NCBI GenBank assembly: GCA_022457155.1 | Contig: JAJGOT010000204.1 | Coordinates: 1,007,501-1,071,500 of the forward strand | Length of the DNA: 64,000 nucleotides | Reading direction: 5' to 3' | Source of the DNA: Cladopsammia gracilis | Taxonomy: Eukaryota > Cnidaria > Anthozoa > Scleractinia > Dendrophylliidae | Part shown: piece after piece, positions 45,401 through 55,299 of the stretch | Numbering within the stretch: the stretch's first letter is position 1 | Layout: each line of letters starts with the position of its first letter | Translations under genes and position numbers: made by a program | The notes under the pieces: model-generated | Told to the model about the DNA's origin: nothing | The model's input: the letters and a program-made list of their open reading frames with translations, nothing else | The model's database searches: none

Positions 45401-45536
45401 ATTCTGCCAAGAGAATCTACCCAGCCAGAGGAAAGAGCCATTAGTCACTACACCACTCCCTAACAGAGCATGGAAGAAGATTGGTGCAGATCTCTGTGAA
45501 CACAAAGGAAAACAGTTTCTAGTCGTTACCGCCGAC
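42486..45536 (+). CDS. gag-pol polyprotein, 5' 1017 codons (to SINE)
   Basis: A single frame from ATG. Gag capsid-like region about residues 1-190. Two zinc knuckles about 220-255 (the second CSKCKKKGHFAVVC). Aspartic protease about 290-390 with KIDTGADISVMS. Reverse transcriptase about 440-620 with GYWQIPLHP, RLPFGITSAPE and catalytic IQDDIIVYG. RNase H about 705-830 with VVSADASSYGLGG and LTDHKPL. Integrase zinc domain with H-x3-H region near HDGHQGV and C-x2-C in CTFC; then the catalytic core begins with GADLC before the SINE. Gag and pol are fused with no frameshift, as in many chromovirus-like and Mag-like elements. Confidence 0.95.
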
Positions 45537-45596
45537 CGGTAGCTCAGTAGGTAGAGCGCCGGACTGCTGTGCGGGAGGTCTCGGGTTCGAGCCCCA

Positions 45597-45637
<41 letters not shown>

Positions 45638-45928
45638 CATGCTGCCTTTGCAATGTTATCCGCAAATGGTTAGATGTTCTAGTCTTCTCGGATAAGGACG
45701 AAAAATCGTAGGCCCCGTCTCCTGCATCTTCAATGTTATATGCTTAGCAGGGGACGTTAAAGAACCCACACACTTGTCGTAAAGAGCAGGGCACGGAGTT
45801 CCCGGTGTAGTGGTCTGGCCTTGTTTCACGGGTTGGTGCTTCACATAGGGTTAACCTCATTGCACCTTTCCCCGCTTGGACAGATTTGTCCAAAGAAAAA
45901 ATGAGTATGAGTATGAGTATGAGTTATT
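45534..45928 (+). mobile_element. tRNA-derived SINE inserted in integrase
   Basis: The head GACCGGTAGCTCAGTAGGTA ... GGGTTCGAGCCCCAGACCGG has A box TAGCTCAGTAGG and B box GGTTCGAGCCC and ends ACCA, that is, a nearly intact tRNA-like fold. A roughly 300-bp body follows, with a tail of GAGTAT units (about 45902-45924). Only GAC is clearly shared at both junctions. It introduces a stop right after VVTAD. Confidence 0.88.
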
Positions 45929-46834
45929 GACTATTACTCAAGATTTCCCGAAATTGCCTATATGTCCAGTACCACAAGTGATCATGTGATCAACAAACTG
46001 AAAGACATTTTTGCCCGATGGGGAATACCCGAGGAAGTTGTTAGTGATAATGGACCTCAATTTTCTTCAGAACTGTTCTGCAAATTCAGCCAAGAGTATG
46101 ACTTCAAACATACCACAACAAGCCCTTATCACCCGCAAGCAAATGGTGAAGCCGAAAGTGGTGTCCGTATTGCCAAGAAGATCCTTAAGCAGAGTGATCC
46201 ATTTGTTGCTTTGATGAGCTATAGAGCTACACCCCACACAGCCACTGGTGTAAGCCCTAGTCAGTTGATGATGGGAAGAGAAATTCGGACTCTCCTTCCT
46301 ACGTTGGAGTCTAACCTGAAGCCACTCTCAGTAAGCTATGAAGCCGTTGCTGAAAGAGATGAGAAAAGCAAGACAGCCTATCGACAGTCCTTTGACAAAA
46401 GACATGGTGTGCGAACGCTATCAGAACTACAACCCGGAGATGCTGTCCACATGAAGCTAGATCAGCAGAAGGGATGGAAAACCCCTGGGGTAGTCATCGC
46501 CAAAAGTTCTACACCTAGATCTTATGTTATCAAAACACCGCAAAGCATTGTGCGTCGAAACAGGAGACACTTGCGCCCGACGACAAGCCCTATTGATGTT
46601 GAGAAGTTTGAAGAACTAGAACCAGATATAGAACCAGAACAGGATCTTAGTCCAACTGCTGATGTGCAAGAGTTACCTCCAACTGCGACTCAGTGCAAAG
46701 TGCCACTAGTTAGACAGCCACACCCTGATCCGATGAGTCCTCTTAAAACTGTCACTAAGTCGTCTGGGGCAGAAGTCAGAACCTCGAGCGGTCGAGTTGT
46801 GAGGAAACCAATCCGCTTTCGAGAGGACATTTGA
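45929..46834 (+). pseudogene. gag-pol polyprotein, 3' part (integrase core and C-terminus)
   Basis: The frame resumes with DYYSRFPEIAYMSS, then VVSDNGPQFSS (second catalytic Asp) and HPQANGEAESG (catalytic Glu), followed by the C-terminal domain with PGDAVHMKLD and a Pro-rich end, and a stop at 46832-46834. Separated from its 5' part by the SINE, it has no own promoter. Confidence 0.9.
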
Positions 46835-46969
46835 TTTTGACATTTGATTTATTGATCAACATTTGATTCATTAGTCAGAGACATTGACAGTTTGATACAA
46901 GTGTTGTCATTGTTCAGTTTATTTCTAAGTTCGTACATCAGTTTCATTATCTGCTCCCTAAAGAGCTCT

Positions 46970-46979
46970 GAGAGGGAGA
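46970..46979 (+). promoter_or_regulatory. Polypurine tract
   Basis: GAGAGGGAGA immediately before the 3' LTR, the plus-strand primer position. Confidence 0.75.
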
Positions 46980-47132
46980 TGTCATGAGAAACTAGCATAT
47001 AGCCAATGCGCATGTGCGCATGTAGTTTTACGGACCTCGTGCTTTTGTGTTGTTGCTCCGGTTTCATGTTGTAGTTTCGCTAAATGCAGAAACGAATTCA
47101 AGATTAAAGTTTGTTTGTTTATTACCATGACA
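46980..47132 (+). repeat. 3' LTR
   Basis: Matches the 5' LTR; followed by the target duplication TATAG. On the - strand it carries AATAAA (47118-47123), 72 bases past gene G's stop codon. Confidence 0.95.
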
Positions 47133-47194
47133 TATAGGACAGCACAAAAAATGACATGACATGGTTGCTGACTCATTACATATTCTCCAGGTAA

Positions 47195-47256
47195 TTACTG
47201 TTGTTTTTCTGGTAAAAATGCAGCTCCTTTAGTAATTCCAATTGAGTTACTTTTAC
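47195..47256 (-). CDS. Gene G terminal exon
   Basis: Acceptor TTCGTTTCAG; encodes KSNSIGITKGAAFLPEKQQ and TAA. The LTR element begins 62 bases further on. Confidence 0.8.
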
Positions 47257-49115
47257 CTGAAACGAAATGAAAAAAACCGTTTCTTCGTAATATGGACATT
47301 TTTGTAAATATTTTTTAATTTTCACATCAAAATCTAAAAATACATACCGTATACATTTTCAAACGTTTGTTCGTAATTAGCTTCTGCTTTTTCAACTTTC
47401 ATTGCTTCTCCCAATGTTTGAGGAACATTTAGGCCTGTTAAACATGCATAATACATGATTATTATATTACACCGTACCGTAAAACTCGGGTTGGACTACG
47501 GAAGTCAGGGGTCGGTTTTATGAAGCTCTCCTAAGTTAACTTGATATATCCTAAGTCATATATCCTAAGTCGTATTGTCGGAATTACAATGAAAATGTAA
47601 TGCTGTTACTTTCACCTTTATTAGAATAACTCGCTAGCTCCTGTTCTTCTGCGTTGCCTAACTTATTAAAGGCCTCCGAGAAGGATTGGGCTGTTGATAA
47701 ATGGAAAAGGAAGCGTTTTTACCAGTAAAAAAAATTCGGCACGTGATAAAATCAAACGGTAAAAGCACGTTTCCATATTAAATCGGTTCTAGTTTCAGTA
47801 TTTTCAATCCCCATGCAATCCACCGTAGGAAAAAAGATGGCGGCTGTTCATTTTACCACAATACCTTGCGGACCTAACACAGCACATAGTGCACAAAAAA
47901 AGCCAAATTTTTACAATATTTGTTTCAGTACTGAGGACAATGTGTAGACCAGGTTTGAAGATTTTATAACTTTTCTTTACATTTTTATGAATGTTGTTAA
48001 GGTTTTTGTGCGCTACGAATTATGGGTAAATGTACTAGTCGCCATCTTTTTTCCTACTGAGGATTACTTCAAGTGCAATAGATTAACCCCTTGGCTATTT
48101 TTTTTTCTAAGTCAAGTGCATGGCAGAACATGTATGTCTTACATGAAAAATTGGAAAACTCCCGCGAAAACATTTATATGACGGCCGTGTCTATATCAAC
48201 CGTTAGTCAAGTCTTATTGATTTTGAAAGCTATATAATCTATCGATATAAATTGGGCTAGTTTGTACTAAACAAATCCCATCAATCAGCGTGAATTTTGC
48301 GAAACTCGCCTAGTCTTGCACAGCCTATGCACTAAAGCGGCGGCCTGTGGGGTGACAAACTGCTAACTTAATTGAGGACAGGTTCCTTTGTGGGAGCCTG
48401 ATAGGGTGTCCGACTGAGCAATTGGCACGCCAAGTGAACAGAGCGATGACTGGGAGGAGGAAGGGCAGTAAGTAGATTAACCGTTTTCAGCCTGGGCTTT
48501 TTTTGAGTTTCTGAGCCTGGGAGGGCACATTGTGCCCCCCTTCGTAACTTCAAGAACATTAAGGCTATGACAATGAAACCTAGAAGGTACATAGTACGTC
48601 CAAAACTGTCTCCTTTGCGGTCCGCACAATGGAGCGATGACGTCATATGACGTAGTTATTAGGTAATTAGTTATACAGCCGCAATCTTGGATCCGCCATC
48701 TTGGATTTCTGAAATTTTTTAAAACCTCTTAAAAACCGTCCAAATTCACTCAGAAGTAATCAAAACCAATAAATAAACGCTAAATGACGTAAAAATATAA
48801 AAGTTATACCAATAAACATTGTTTTTCTTCATTCAAAGGTATAAATATGCAAATTTTAAAAAAACATGGCTGTCAAAATTTTGTTGCCATGGAAACATCA
48901 ATCACGTGATCAAAAAATTGTCATATCAAATTGTTATTTTCATATTTTTACACAGTTTCATAAACGATTAGCCGACGTTCTCACCGACACCTTGTTCGTC
49001 TGCATTTCCAGCGAATCTGGCTAATTGAGTTATGTCTATAAAAAAGCAAAGAAAGTAATCAAAACAAATGTAAGTCTCCTGATAAACCTATTCTGTGTTA
49101 CAGGATCATTATTAA

Positions 49116-49155
<40 letters not shown>

Positions 49156-52100
49156 GTCGTCGTCGTCGTCATCGTCATCGCCATCATCTATATCACTACC
49201 ATAACCATCCTGGTCCTCGCTACAGTCATCAGCAATACATCGTGGTCGTAATACCACCCTTTCAATCATCATCATCATTATCATCATCATCTTTATTATT
49301 ACCATCATTACATCATCATCGTCATCATCATCGCCATTGTCATCATTACCACCACCATCATCAAGGTCCTTACCTTCATCATCATTATCATCGTCATCAC
49401 CATCACTTTCGTGGTCCTTACAACCCTCATCATCAATACCATCTTACTCGTCATACCCCCTTTTCATCATCATTGACCATCCGTAATACTTTTTGTTAAC
49501 TTTAAGAAGTAAACTTTTAGTTTGTTACTCTTACGACTGTCACCCAGTCAGGAAATAAAGTTGCTTATTATTTACAAACAGATTCAGCAATATTAGGTCT
49601 GCAGGCTTCCTCGATACATAAATAATTCATCATAGCAATTGTAATTTATCCCAGATATCGCCTTCTGAATGCCTACCCGGATCTTTAAGAGGACTTGTGT
49701 AACTTCCTAAAACCAAAAATAAAATGAAAAACAATTCTGTTTTCGATCGACATAATGTACAGTACTTGCTATGATTTCCTGGCGTAATATCATTCTATAT
49801 ATCTTGCGCTTTAAGACAACGGAGCCATATTTTAAACATTTCAAACACTTAGCACCCATTTGAGAGGAACCGGAAGCTTTGAAATAATCGTTGAAACATT
49901 CTGCTAGTAACACATGTGTACAACTCAGTGCGGATTGATGACATTTAAATTGGATTGCTCCTGTATGAACTCTTTACTGCCATTGTTTTGTTCATTAAAA
50001 TTTGTTATTCCATAATCCTTTCCAGTATCGTTTGGAAATCTACCTTAATTATTACCATTTTACTTTAATTATTAATTAAAAGGAGGTTTTCTGAGGGTTT
50101 AAAAGTATTTAAATTGCCGTGAAAGGAACACTTAACTGAGCCGATACTTGGACAATCAAATAATAGCTAATGATACGTAATATCATTTTGCGGTTTACCT
50201 TGCGAGAAGTCTTGTCCCAGAGGGGCTGGGTTGGTTACATAACTTGCGTCTACAATAGGAGGTTAAATGAACCAATCAGTTATGACTTAGAATCCGGCCC
50301 AGATAAATAAACGCCAAAAGATAGGGCAAACAAAAAACTGTGAGTGGATTTTTTAATGGATAAATCTTAAGCTTGTAAGGAATTGAAGCAGCAGAAACTG
50401 TATTCGGCTCGACTGAGTTATTTGATTCTACATGCTGAATTTGTCTGCTGAGCTGCAACACTCAGGAGTCCTGTTGTAATGATTTTACGAAAACCTCTCT
50501 TTGCGAGTCCAGTGAATCATTTCATCCTATACAGAGTAGAATGTGTGTAGACGTCCGACGTATCGGGACGTTTGTGCGCAAGAAAATTCAATTGGACTGT
50601 AAAATGGTCCGTTTCCGTTTTCTGAGAAAGTAAACTGCTAAATAATACCCGGGTATAATACTGTATAACAACCACGTAGAATGCACGATTACTGCAACTA
50701 AGTTTAACAGTATTAGAGCGGGTTTAAATTGAGTGTCGTGAAACCAAAACCAAAGTAATTACTCTGACCAATCACAGAACTCGCAGACAATCCGATGAAC
50801 CAATCAGAACTCGAAGCAAATACATGCAGCGGGCACCAAGCGCGGGAAAACGCGTGCGAGCAAATCACGATTGGTTTTGGTTTTACTTCCGATTGGTTGA
50901 GAAAATGGCCAAAAACAAACGAAACAGCAAACTGATCCTTACGAACATAAAAACAGAAACAAAAGCAAACAAAAAAAAAATAAAGGTGAAATATAGTAAT
51001 GTGTCTCTGATTTTATACCGTGCCAGGATCAGTTTTCCGTATAGTTTATCAGAATACTATACACGATCTCCAAACCCAAAGTGATTTAAAATGCAGTGAC
51101 TACTTAAATAACCTGAGGCTGCCAGTGGAAGCTGATTGCCATGCTGAGGTAGTGGATTGTTAACAGGTTGACGTGAATATGGCGTCATATCTAAAACGAT
51201 TAAACTGATGTCAACATATAATATATATTGATCCTAAATTTAATATTTTCTTGCCATATTTTCAGTAGCCGAAGATGTGCAGCTGTGCAGCTTTCTGGAC
51301 ACAATTTATTTTTTTACATAAAAAAACAAATCCGGAGTTTCATTTAACGAAAACATTAAAATTATCTCTTGATGATTTATTCGCATACATGTATTATACT
51401 GACAATGGGACTATTCACTGTCATTTGCCATTTTCTATCTGAAATCTTTAATTTTACTTTCAGGACACTCTGCTTTGGTATGCAACCTTATATTCAGTAA
51501 GTTTCTTAGAAAAATATGCATTTCTTACAGTCTCGCATGTAGCTCATATTTAACATGAGGTAATTAAACTATTAATTTCACGATTAAGTTCTGAGTTTCT
51601 TGGATTAATCTTTAACTATACTCAATCTTACCGACACCGCTAGGGAACTGAGGCATGTTGTCTAATCCAGTTGAGGAGAAATACCTTTGCATATCTAACA
51701 AATTATAGAGAAAAAATGTTTGCACATATTAAGTTTTTTCAGTAGAGACTGTCACCTTTTATCAGAGTGGAAAATAACTTATCAAAATAGCTAAAGGAAA
51801 ACATTTCTAGCACAGACTAGATCACCCAACCCCTCCCCCCTCCTTCCCTCCCCAATGAGAAGTCTTATGGTAGTTTCTTGGTGTTGCGGATGGTGTGATC
51901 ACCAAACGACGTAAAACAAAAGATTCAAAAGACACTGAACAATACCCACACCACAACACAAAAGCTAACCAACAATGGCTTCCGCAACACCAAGAAACAC
52001 CCAGTCTTATGGTTCGTTCCTTACTACTTATCATAGTCAAATCCTTTGATCATCAAACAATTGTTGCAGGGGCATACCCAGCCATTCTGAAAAGTGGAGG

Positions 52101-55100
52101 TTTTATCTCGTCCGAAATCAGTCACTCAAGACAGTTCAGTTACACAGACATTCAAACGCATGTATATGTCATGTTCAGGAATGAAGAGTCAATACGTAAA
52201 ATAGCAACAACTTCCCATTTCTCGTTTTCGCATTGAAATAGTCTGTTCCGGCTTTCTAGATTATTTTTGTACGGATTCTGTTCTCAATTCTTCGGGCGAC
52301 CCCGTAGCTGTCCAAACGATGTCTGTGATTGGCGAACGATACAATTGATATATCACTTGAACAATGCCCCTATCCCTAATCCCTATCCCAGCGGGACAAA
52401 TCTATTGTTTTCTTAGCGAATCACAGACATCGTTTGCACAAGAGACAATTCTTCATTTTTTCTCGAAAAGGGGCGTTACGGAACTACTGGAACACTTCCC
52501 AGGTTACTCCCCTGTGTTGCAACAGTACTGGTCACCTACCGCTTCCTTCCTCAGCATTTTTAGGTATAGGGTTGTCCATCGCGGCAGGTGGGACAATGCT
52601 AACTGCATAACATAAAAGTAAAAAGGGACGTATTTTAAATTTGCGAAGATGTAAATTAGTCGCAAACAAAACTGAATAAGATATCGGAATTGTCAAATGA
52701 CAGAATTCAAATTTTGTTGAATGGAAAAATGTTTGTAACTTACCAAAATTAGATGGAACTTCTTTCTCGTCATGTTGATCACTAAGAAATTGAGCGTTTC
52801 CTTTAAAAAGATATATATAATGCATCGTAATTAATTTTATAAAGTTTAACAATTACTCTTCTACGTATACAGATATTTAAAAATTGACAACAGCTACAAC
52901 AACCCTCTGTAAGTATACATTACAAAGTTACTAGTTAATTTCAAAATAAAAGAGGCTTGGCCTTAAAAAATCTTATTTCGCCTAGTACTTTTGTTACCTT
53001 CTTTTTCTGCGTTATTTTTCAAAAGTTCCGTTGTATCAGACACTGTTTGCAACAAAGAGTCTGGAAAGAGAAAGAAAACACGAAAAAGTTTTTCTCTTAC
53101 GCTTTTTACGCGAGTGACGACGATAGATCGTTGATCATCTAAGGCTACGTTCACACGGTACCGGACAAATTTTCGACCGGTTAAAAAATTTGACCGGACA
53201 TTTTGTTCACACGGAACTGACTAACCGGTTGAAGTTTAACCTTTGTCAGTGGTTTTACCATCTGCCCATGCGCAGAGCGCTACTTTACCAAATCCAAAAT
53301 GGCGTCTCGAAAGAGAAAGGCCAACAATGGTAGCGATAACGGTAAAGATTCGACACCTGATAGCGACAAAGATTTTACTTGGACGGAAGAAGAAACGTCC
53401 CTACTGCTCCATGTTGCTTCATCATATAAAACCGACAAAACGACTGAGGGAAAAAAATATTAATAGGACTCCAACACACCGTTGCCTCCGTACGTGGAAA
53501 GCTCCGCATATCATAGCTATTTGCAAGATGATATTTTGCATTGATACTGTAATATTAGCGAGCAAAGCGATTAATAACCCAAAACATTCCATCTTCATAG
53601 TCTATACTTTCTTTCTCTCTTCTTCTAGCTGAGTTACCACGCATCCATGCAACCACGCCTTTGCCGTACAAAAATTTAGACGGTCAAGGTGTTCACACCG
53701 CGCCGGTTAAATTATTGACCATAGCGGCTAAAACTCCGTCCCCGATTTTGGCGTTCAAATTTTTGAGCCGTTAGATGTCTAAATTTTCGTACGGTTAGCG
53801 TGGTTCTGTGTGAACGGAACACCTCAGTAACCGCACGAAATTTCAACCGGTCGAACATTCGTCCGGTACCGTGCCAACGTAGCCAAAATCTCCTGTGTAA
53901 ATCTATTATTTAACAATTTTAATAACATCATGATAGCTTAACATATTCGAACAACAATATGTATGTAATCAAAATAGGTGATTTTCTAAGTTAGGAGACT
54001 GTATGTTATCAAAACAACACGGTATCTCCTTTCTAAGACTTCGCTTTCAAAACTTATAGTCAAAAAGAGAATGTTTCCAGTAGAGTTTTCGAAGGAGTTT
54101 TCAGTAATACCTTCAGAGGCTGGAAGAATTCCCTCGTCACTGACATCATTGTCGACAGTTTCAATAGTGTTGTCATGTTTCACTGCAAGAATGTTTAGTC
54201 CACTTAATACTTTATAATAATAATAACTGGTTTATACTTTCTGGAGATAAAATGTCACAAAGAAAGGTCTAGAAGCTAAAAGACCAGAAGAAGGCTTCCT
54301 AGAAGGTTTGTTTCTATTTTTATCAGAACCTGGAACATATATGAAAATAGTTGAAAATAGCTCTTAAGATATGTTTAAGTCTAAACTTTTAAATTGTATA
54401 TTAATTGATTATAATTTGCTATAATTTGTTATAATTTATTTAAAAAGTAGAATGAAACTTAAATTAAATTTAAGCATTTGTGACACAGTAATGTAAAATC
54501 AAATCATAAATAGAACAACATCGTACTTGGACTGAGCCCTTCCGGTTTCGATGTGTGATACACACTTACGACGTAAGCATGAAAGAGAGGCCTGAGGGCC
54601 ACCAAACTTACCGCAAACTTCAAAAAAAGTAAATATGGCAGCGGAAACAAGAGCGATTTGTGATTTAGAGATTAAAAATTAACCCCAGAAGATATTCCTG
54701 GAGCAGATACAGTAAACGAAAGTCAGTTGAAAAGTGGACGGCGGAAAAACTAACCTTCGGTAAGGATCCTTCGGAAATGCGTGAAACGTCAAGTCTTTCC
54801 TATTATCGGAACGATTATTACAAAGCGCAGCGACGCAACATTTGTCAGAGGATTTTTATCGTATAGTTATAGGCTGCACTTCTGCCTTTTTAATTGCGAT
54901 GTGGCCCTTAGGCCTCGCTTTCATGCTTACGTCGTAAGTGTGTATCATCAAAAGTGTCTGTTTTTTTTTGCCAAAGAAAAAGAGAGTTTAAAAAATAAGA
55001 GAGGTGAATGGAAATGAATGTATCTACTAGCTTTTGACCGTATCTACATGTATCTACTTTCATCTTTTATCCATTGTATTATTTATTAATATAATTAATA

Positions 55101-55272
55101 TTATTATTATAAAGATGATATTTTCTTCACACTTACTACTGTTCTCTGATGATTGACGTTGATGACGTTTCATTTTATTCTCAACAAAAGCAGGAGCTGT
55201 CGATACAGCAAAACAAATTAAGCAAACAAGAGAAATGGAACTTGACAGAATGATAAAACTAAAGATACACAT
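47195..55272 (-). CDS. Gene G: secreted acidic protein from many symmetric phase-1 micro-exons
   Basis: Ten exons give 214 residues. Exon 1 encodes the signal peptide (MCIFSFIILSSSISLVCLIC, cleavage likely after FAVST) and a short basic stretch KMKRHQRQ. Internal exons: 54182-54111, 53060-52998, 52800-52744, 51661-51632, 50225-50199, 49020-48985, 47690-47616, 47434-47348, of 72, 63, 57, 30, 27, 36, 75 and 87 nt. All are divisible by three and all begin and end in phase 1, so any can be skipped without a frameshift. The terminal exon 47256-47195 ends EKQQ-stop. The mature protein is acidic and low in Cys, with no known domain. The layout (signal-peptide exon, then symmetric micro-exons) is that of schistosome micro-exon genes, where it yields variable secreted proteins; homology is not claimed. 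Two DNA transposons sit in its introns. Confidence 0.8.
47348..47434 (-). CDS. Gene G exon 9, 87 nt
   Basis: Acceptor TTTAACAG, donor GTATGT. Encodes LNVPQTLGEAMKVEKAEANY and EQTFENVY. Confidence 0.8.
47616..47690 (-). CDS. Gene G exon 8, 75 nt
   Basis: Acceptor TTATCAACAG, donor GTGAAA. Encodes AQSFSEAFNKLGNAEEQELA and SYSNK. Confidence 0.8.
47815..48066. mobile_element. MITE family 3, copy b
   Basis: GCAATCCACCGTAGGAAAAA...CATCTTTTTTCCTACTGAGGATT; an inverted copy of 39858-40107. In a gene G intron. Confidence 0.8.
48985..49020 (-). CDS. Gene G exon 7, 36-nt micro-exon
   Basis: Acceptor CTCAATTAG, donor GTGAGA. Encodes ARFAGNADEQGV. Confidence 0.7.
49107..49470. repeat. (CAT)n / (ATC)n microsatellite in a gene G intron
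   Basis: A long run of CAT units with CGT and interspersed ACC variants. On gene G's strand one frame reads a run of more than 20 Asp residues (about 49107-49190). Confidence 0.9.
50199..50225 (-). CDS. Gene G exon 6, 27-nt micro-exon
   Basis: Acceptor AACCCAG, donor GTAAAC. Encodes APLGQDFSQ. Confidence 0.68.
50713..50912. mobile_element. MITE family 1, copy e, truncated
   Basis: AGAGCGGGTTTAAATTGAGTGTCG...CAATCAGAACTCGAAGCAAA...GATTGGTTGAGAAAATGGCC, then similarity stops. Confidence 0.7.
51632..51661 (-). CDS. Gene G exon 5, 30-nt micro-exon
   Basis: Acceptor TCTCCTCAACTGGATTAG, donor GTAAGA. Encodes DNMPQFPSGV. Confidence 0.68.
51871..52002. mobile_element. Short inverted-repeat element with 10-bp direct flanks
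   Basis: GTTTCTTGGTGTTGCGGA and TCCGCAACACCAAGAAAC are perfect inverses, flanked by AGTCTTATGG at 51861-51870 and 52003-52012. Confidence 0.7.
52078..52086 (-). CDS. Candidate 9-nt micro-exon of gene G
   Basis: CTCCACTTTTCAG / AATGGCTGG / GTATGC, phase 1-1. Similar candidates: 50660-50649 (12 nt, acceptor TTATACAG) and 49682-49677 (6 nt). Chance occurrence cannot be excluded for such short exons. Confidence 0.2.
52314..52435. repeat. Inverted repeat AAACGATGTCTGTGATT
   Basis: 17-bp perfect arms at 52314-52330 and 52419-52435; probably a MITE core. Confidence 0.6.
52744..52800 (-). CDS. Gene G exon 4, 57 nt
   Basis: Acceptor CTTTTTAAAG, donor GTAAGT. Encodes NAQFLSDQHDEKEVPSNF. Confidence 0.78.
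52998..53060 (-). CDS. Gene G exon 3, 63 nt
   Basis: Acceptor CTCTTTCCAG, donor GTAACA. Encodes DSLLQTVSDTTELLKNNAEK. Confidence 0.78.
53143..53884 (+). mobile_element. Harbinger-like DNA transposon (742 bp) in a gene G intron
   Basis: The ends GGCTACGTTCACACGGTACC and GGTACCGTGCCAACGTAGCC are inverse repeats with two mismatches and inner ACCGGT words. The left flank is TAA and the right AAA, close to the TWA target of PIF/Harbinger. It contains a short Myb-like ORF and no transposase. Confidence 0.7.
53299..53463 (+). pseudogene. Myb/SANT-like ORF fragment of Harbinger-like element
   Basis: 54 codons beginning MASRKRKANNGSDNGKDS, then DKDFTWTEEETSLLLHVASS. W-T-x-E-E-x-x-x-L-L is the first helix of the Myb/SANT-like domain carried by Harbinger elements. 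It ends early at TAA, so only the first helix remains. Confidence 0.55.
54111..54182 (-). CDS. Gene G exon 2, 72 nt
   Basis: Acceptor TTGCAG, donor GAAG/GTATTA. Encodes KHDNTIETVDNDVSDEGIL and PASE. Confidence 0.75.
54285..54329 (-). CDS. Candidate extra micro-exon of gene G (45 nt)
   Basis: Acceptor ATATGTTCCAG is good, donor G/GTCTTT is weak. Phase 1-1 and divisible by three; encodes SDKNRNKPSRKPSS. It could be an alternative exon. Confidence 0.35.
54550..54949. mobile_element. TIR transposon remnant (GATGTGTGATACACACTTAC ends), SAP-like fragment
   Basis: GATACACACTTACGACGTAAG, CATGAAAG and AGGCCT at the left are mirrored at the right (CTTACGTCGTAAGTGTGTATC). Inside, a broken frame reads IPGADTVNESQLKKWTAEKL, resembling the SAP-type DNA-binding module seen in some transposon proteins (weak). 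Lies between gene G exons 1 and 2. Confidence 0.6.
55137..55272 (-). CDS. Gene G exon 1 (signal peptide)
   Basis: 45 codons plus one base; ATG at 55272; donor GTAAGTG. The hydrophobic run is followed by APAFVENKMKRHQRQSSENS. Confidence 0.72.
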
Positions 55273-55299
55273 GTATATACATATGTACAAAACACCAAT

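Larger units (their letters stand above)
42302..47132 (+). mobile_element. Ty3/gypsy LTR retrotransposon, nearly complete, integrase broken by a SINE
   Basis: Identical-length LTRs (42302-42454 and 46980-47132, 153 bp, TGTCATGAG...CCATGACA) differ at one base, so insertion was recent. The target duplication is TATAG on both sides (42297-42301 and 47133-47137). After the 5' LTR comes a primer-binding-like TGGTGGCAGCGG, then one long gag-pol frame in the order capsid, zinc knuckles, protease, reverse transcriptase, RNase H, integrase, which is the Ty3/gypsy order. A purine tract GAGAGGGAGA precedes the 3' LTR. A SINE at 45534-45928 interrupts integrase, so this copy is not autonomous. No envelope gene. 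Confidence 0.95.

Noticed and set aside
45534..45606. A functional tRNA gene
   Set aside because: The tRNA-like fold is the head of a SINE with body and GAGTAT tail, inserted in a retrotransposon ORF; there is no independent gene context.
49242..49499. His-rich protein on the plus strand
   Set aside because: Translation of the CAT microsatellite; no signal peptide or splice context, unlike the His-rich gene at 58899-60470.
51109..51145. 31-nt micro-exon of gene G (CCTCAG/...CTCAG/GTTATT)
   Set aside because: Length is not a multiple of three and would break the phase-1 pattern of all other exons.
51469..51490. 14-nt exon between TTTCAG and GTATGC
   Set aside because: On the + strand, opposite to gene G, with a length that fits no neighbouring exon.
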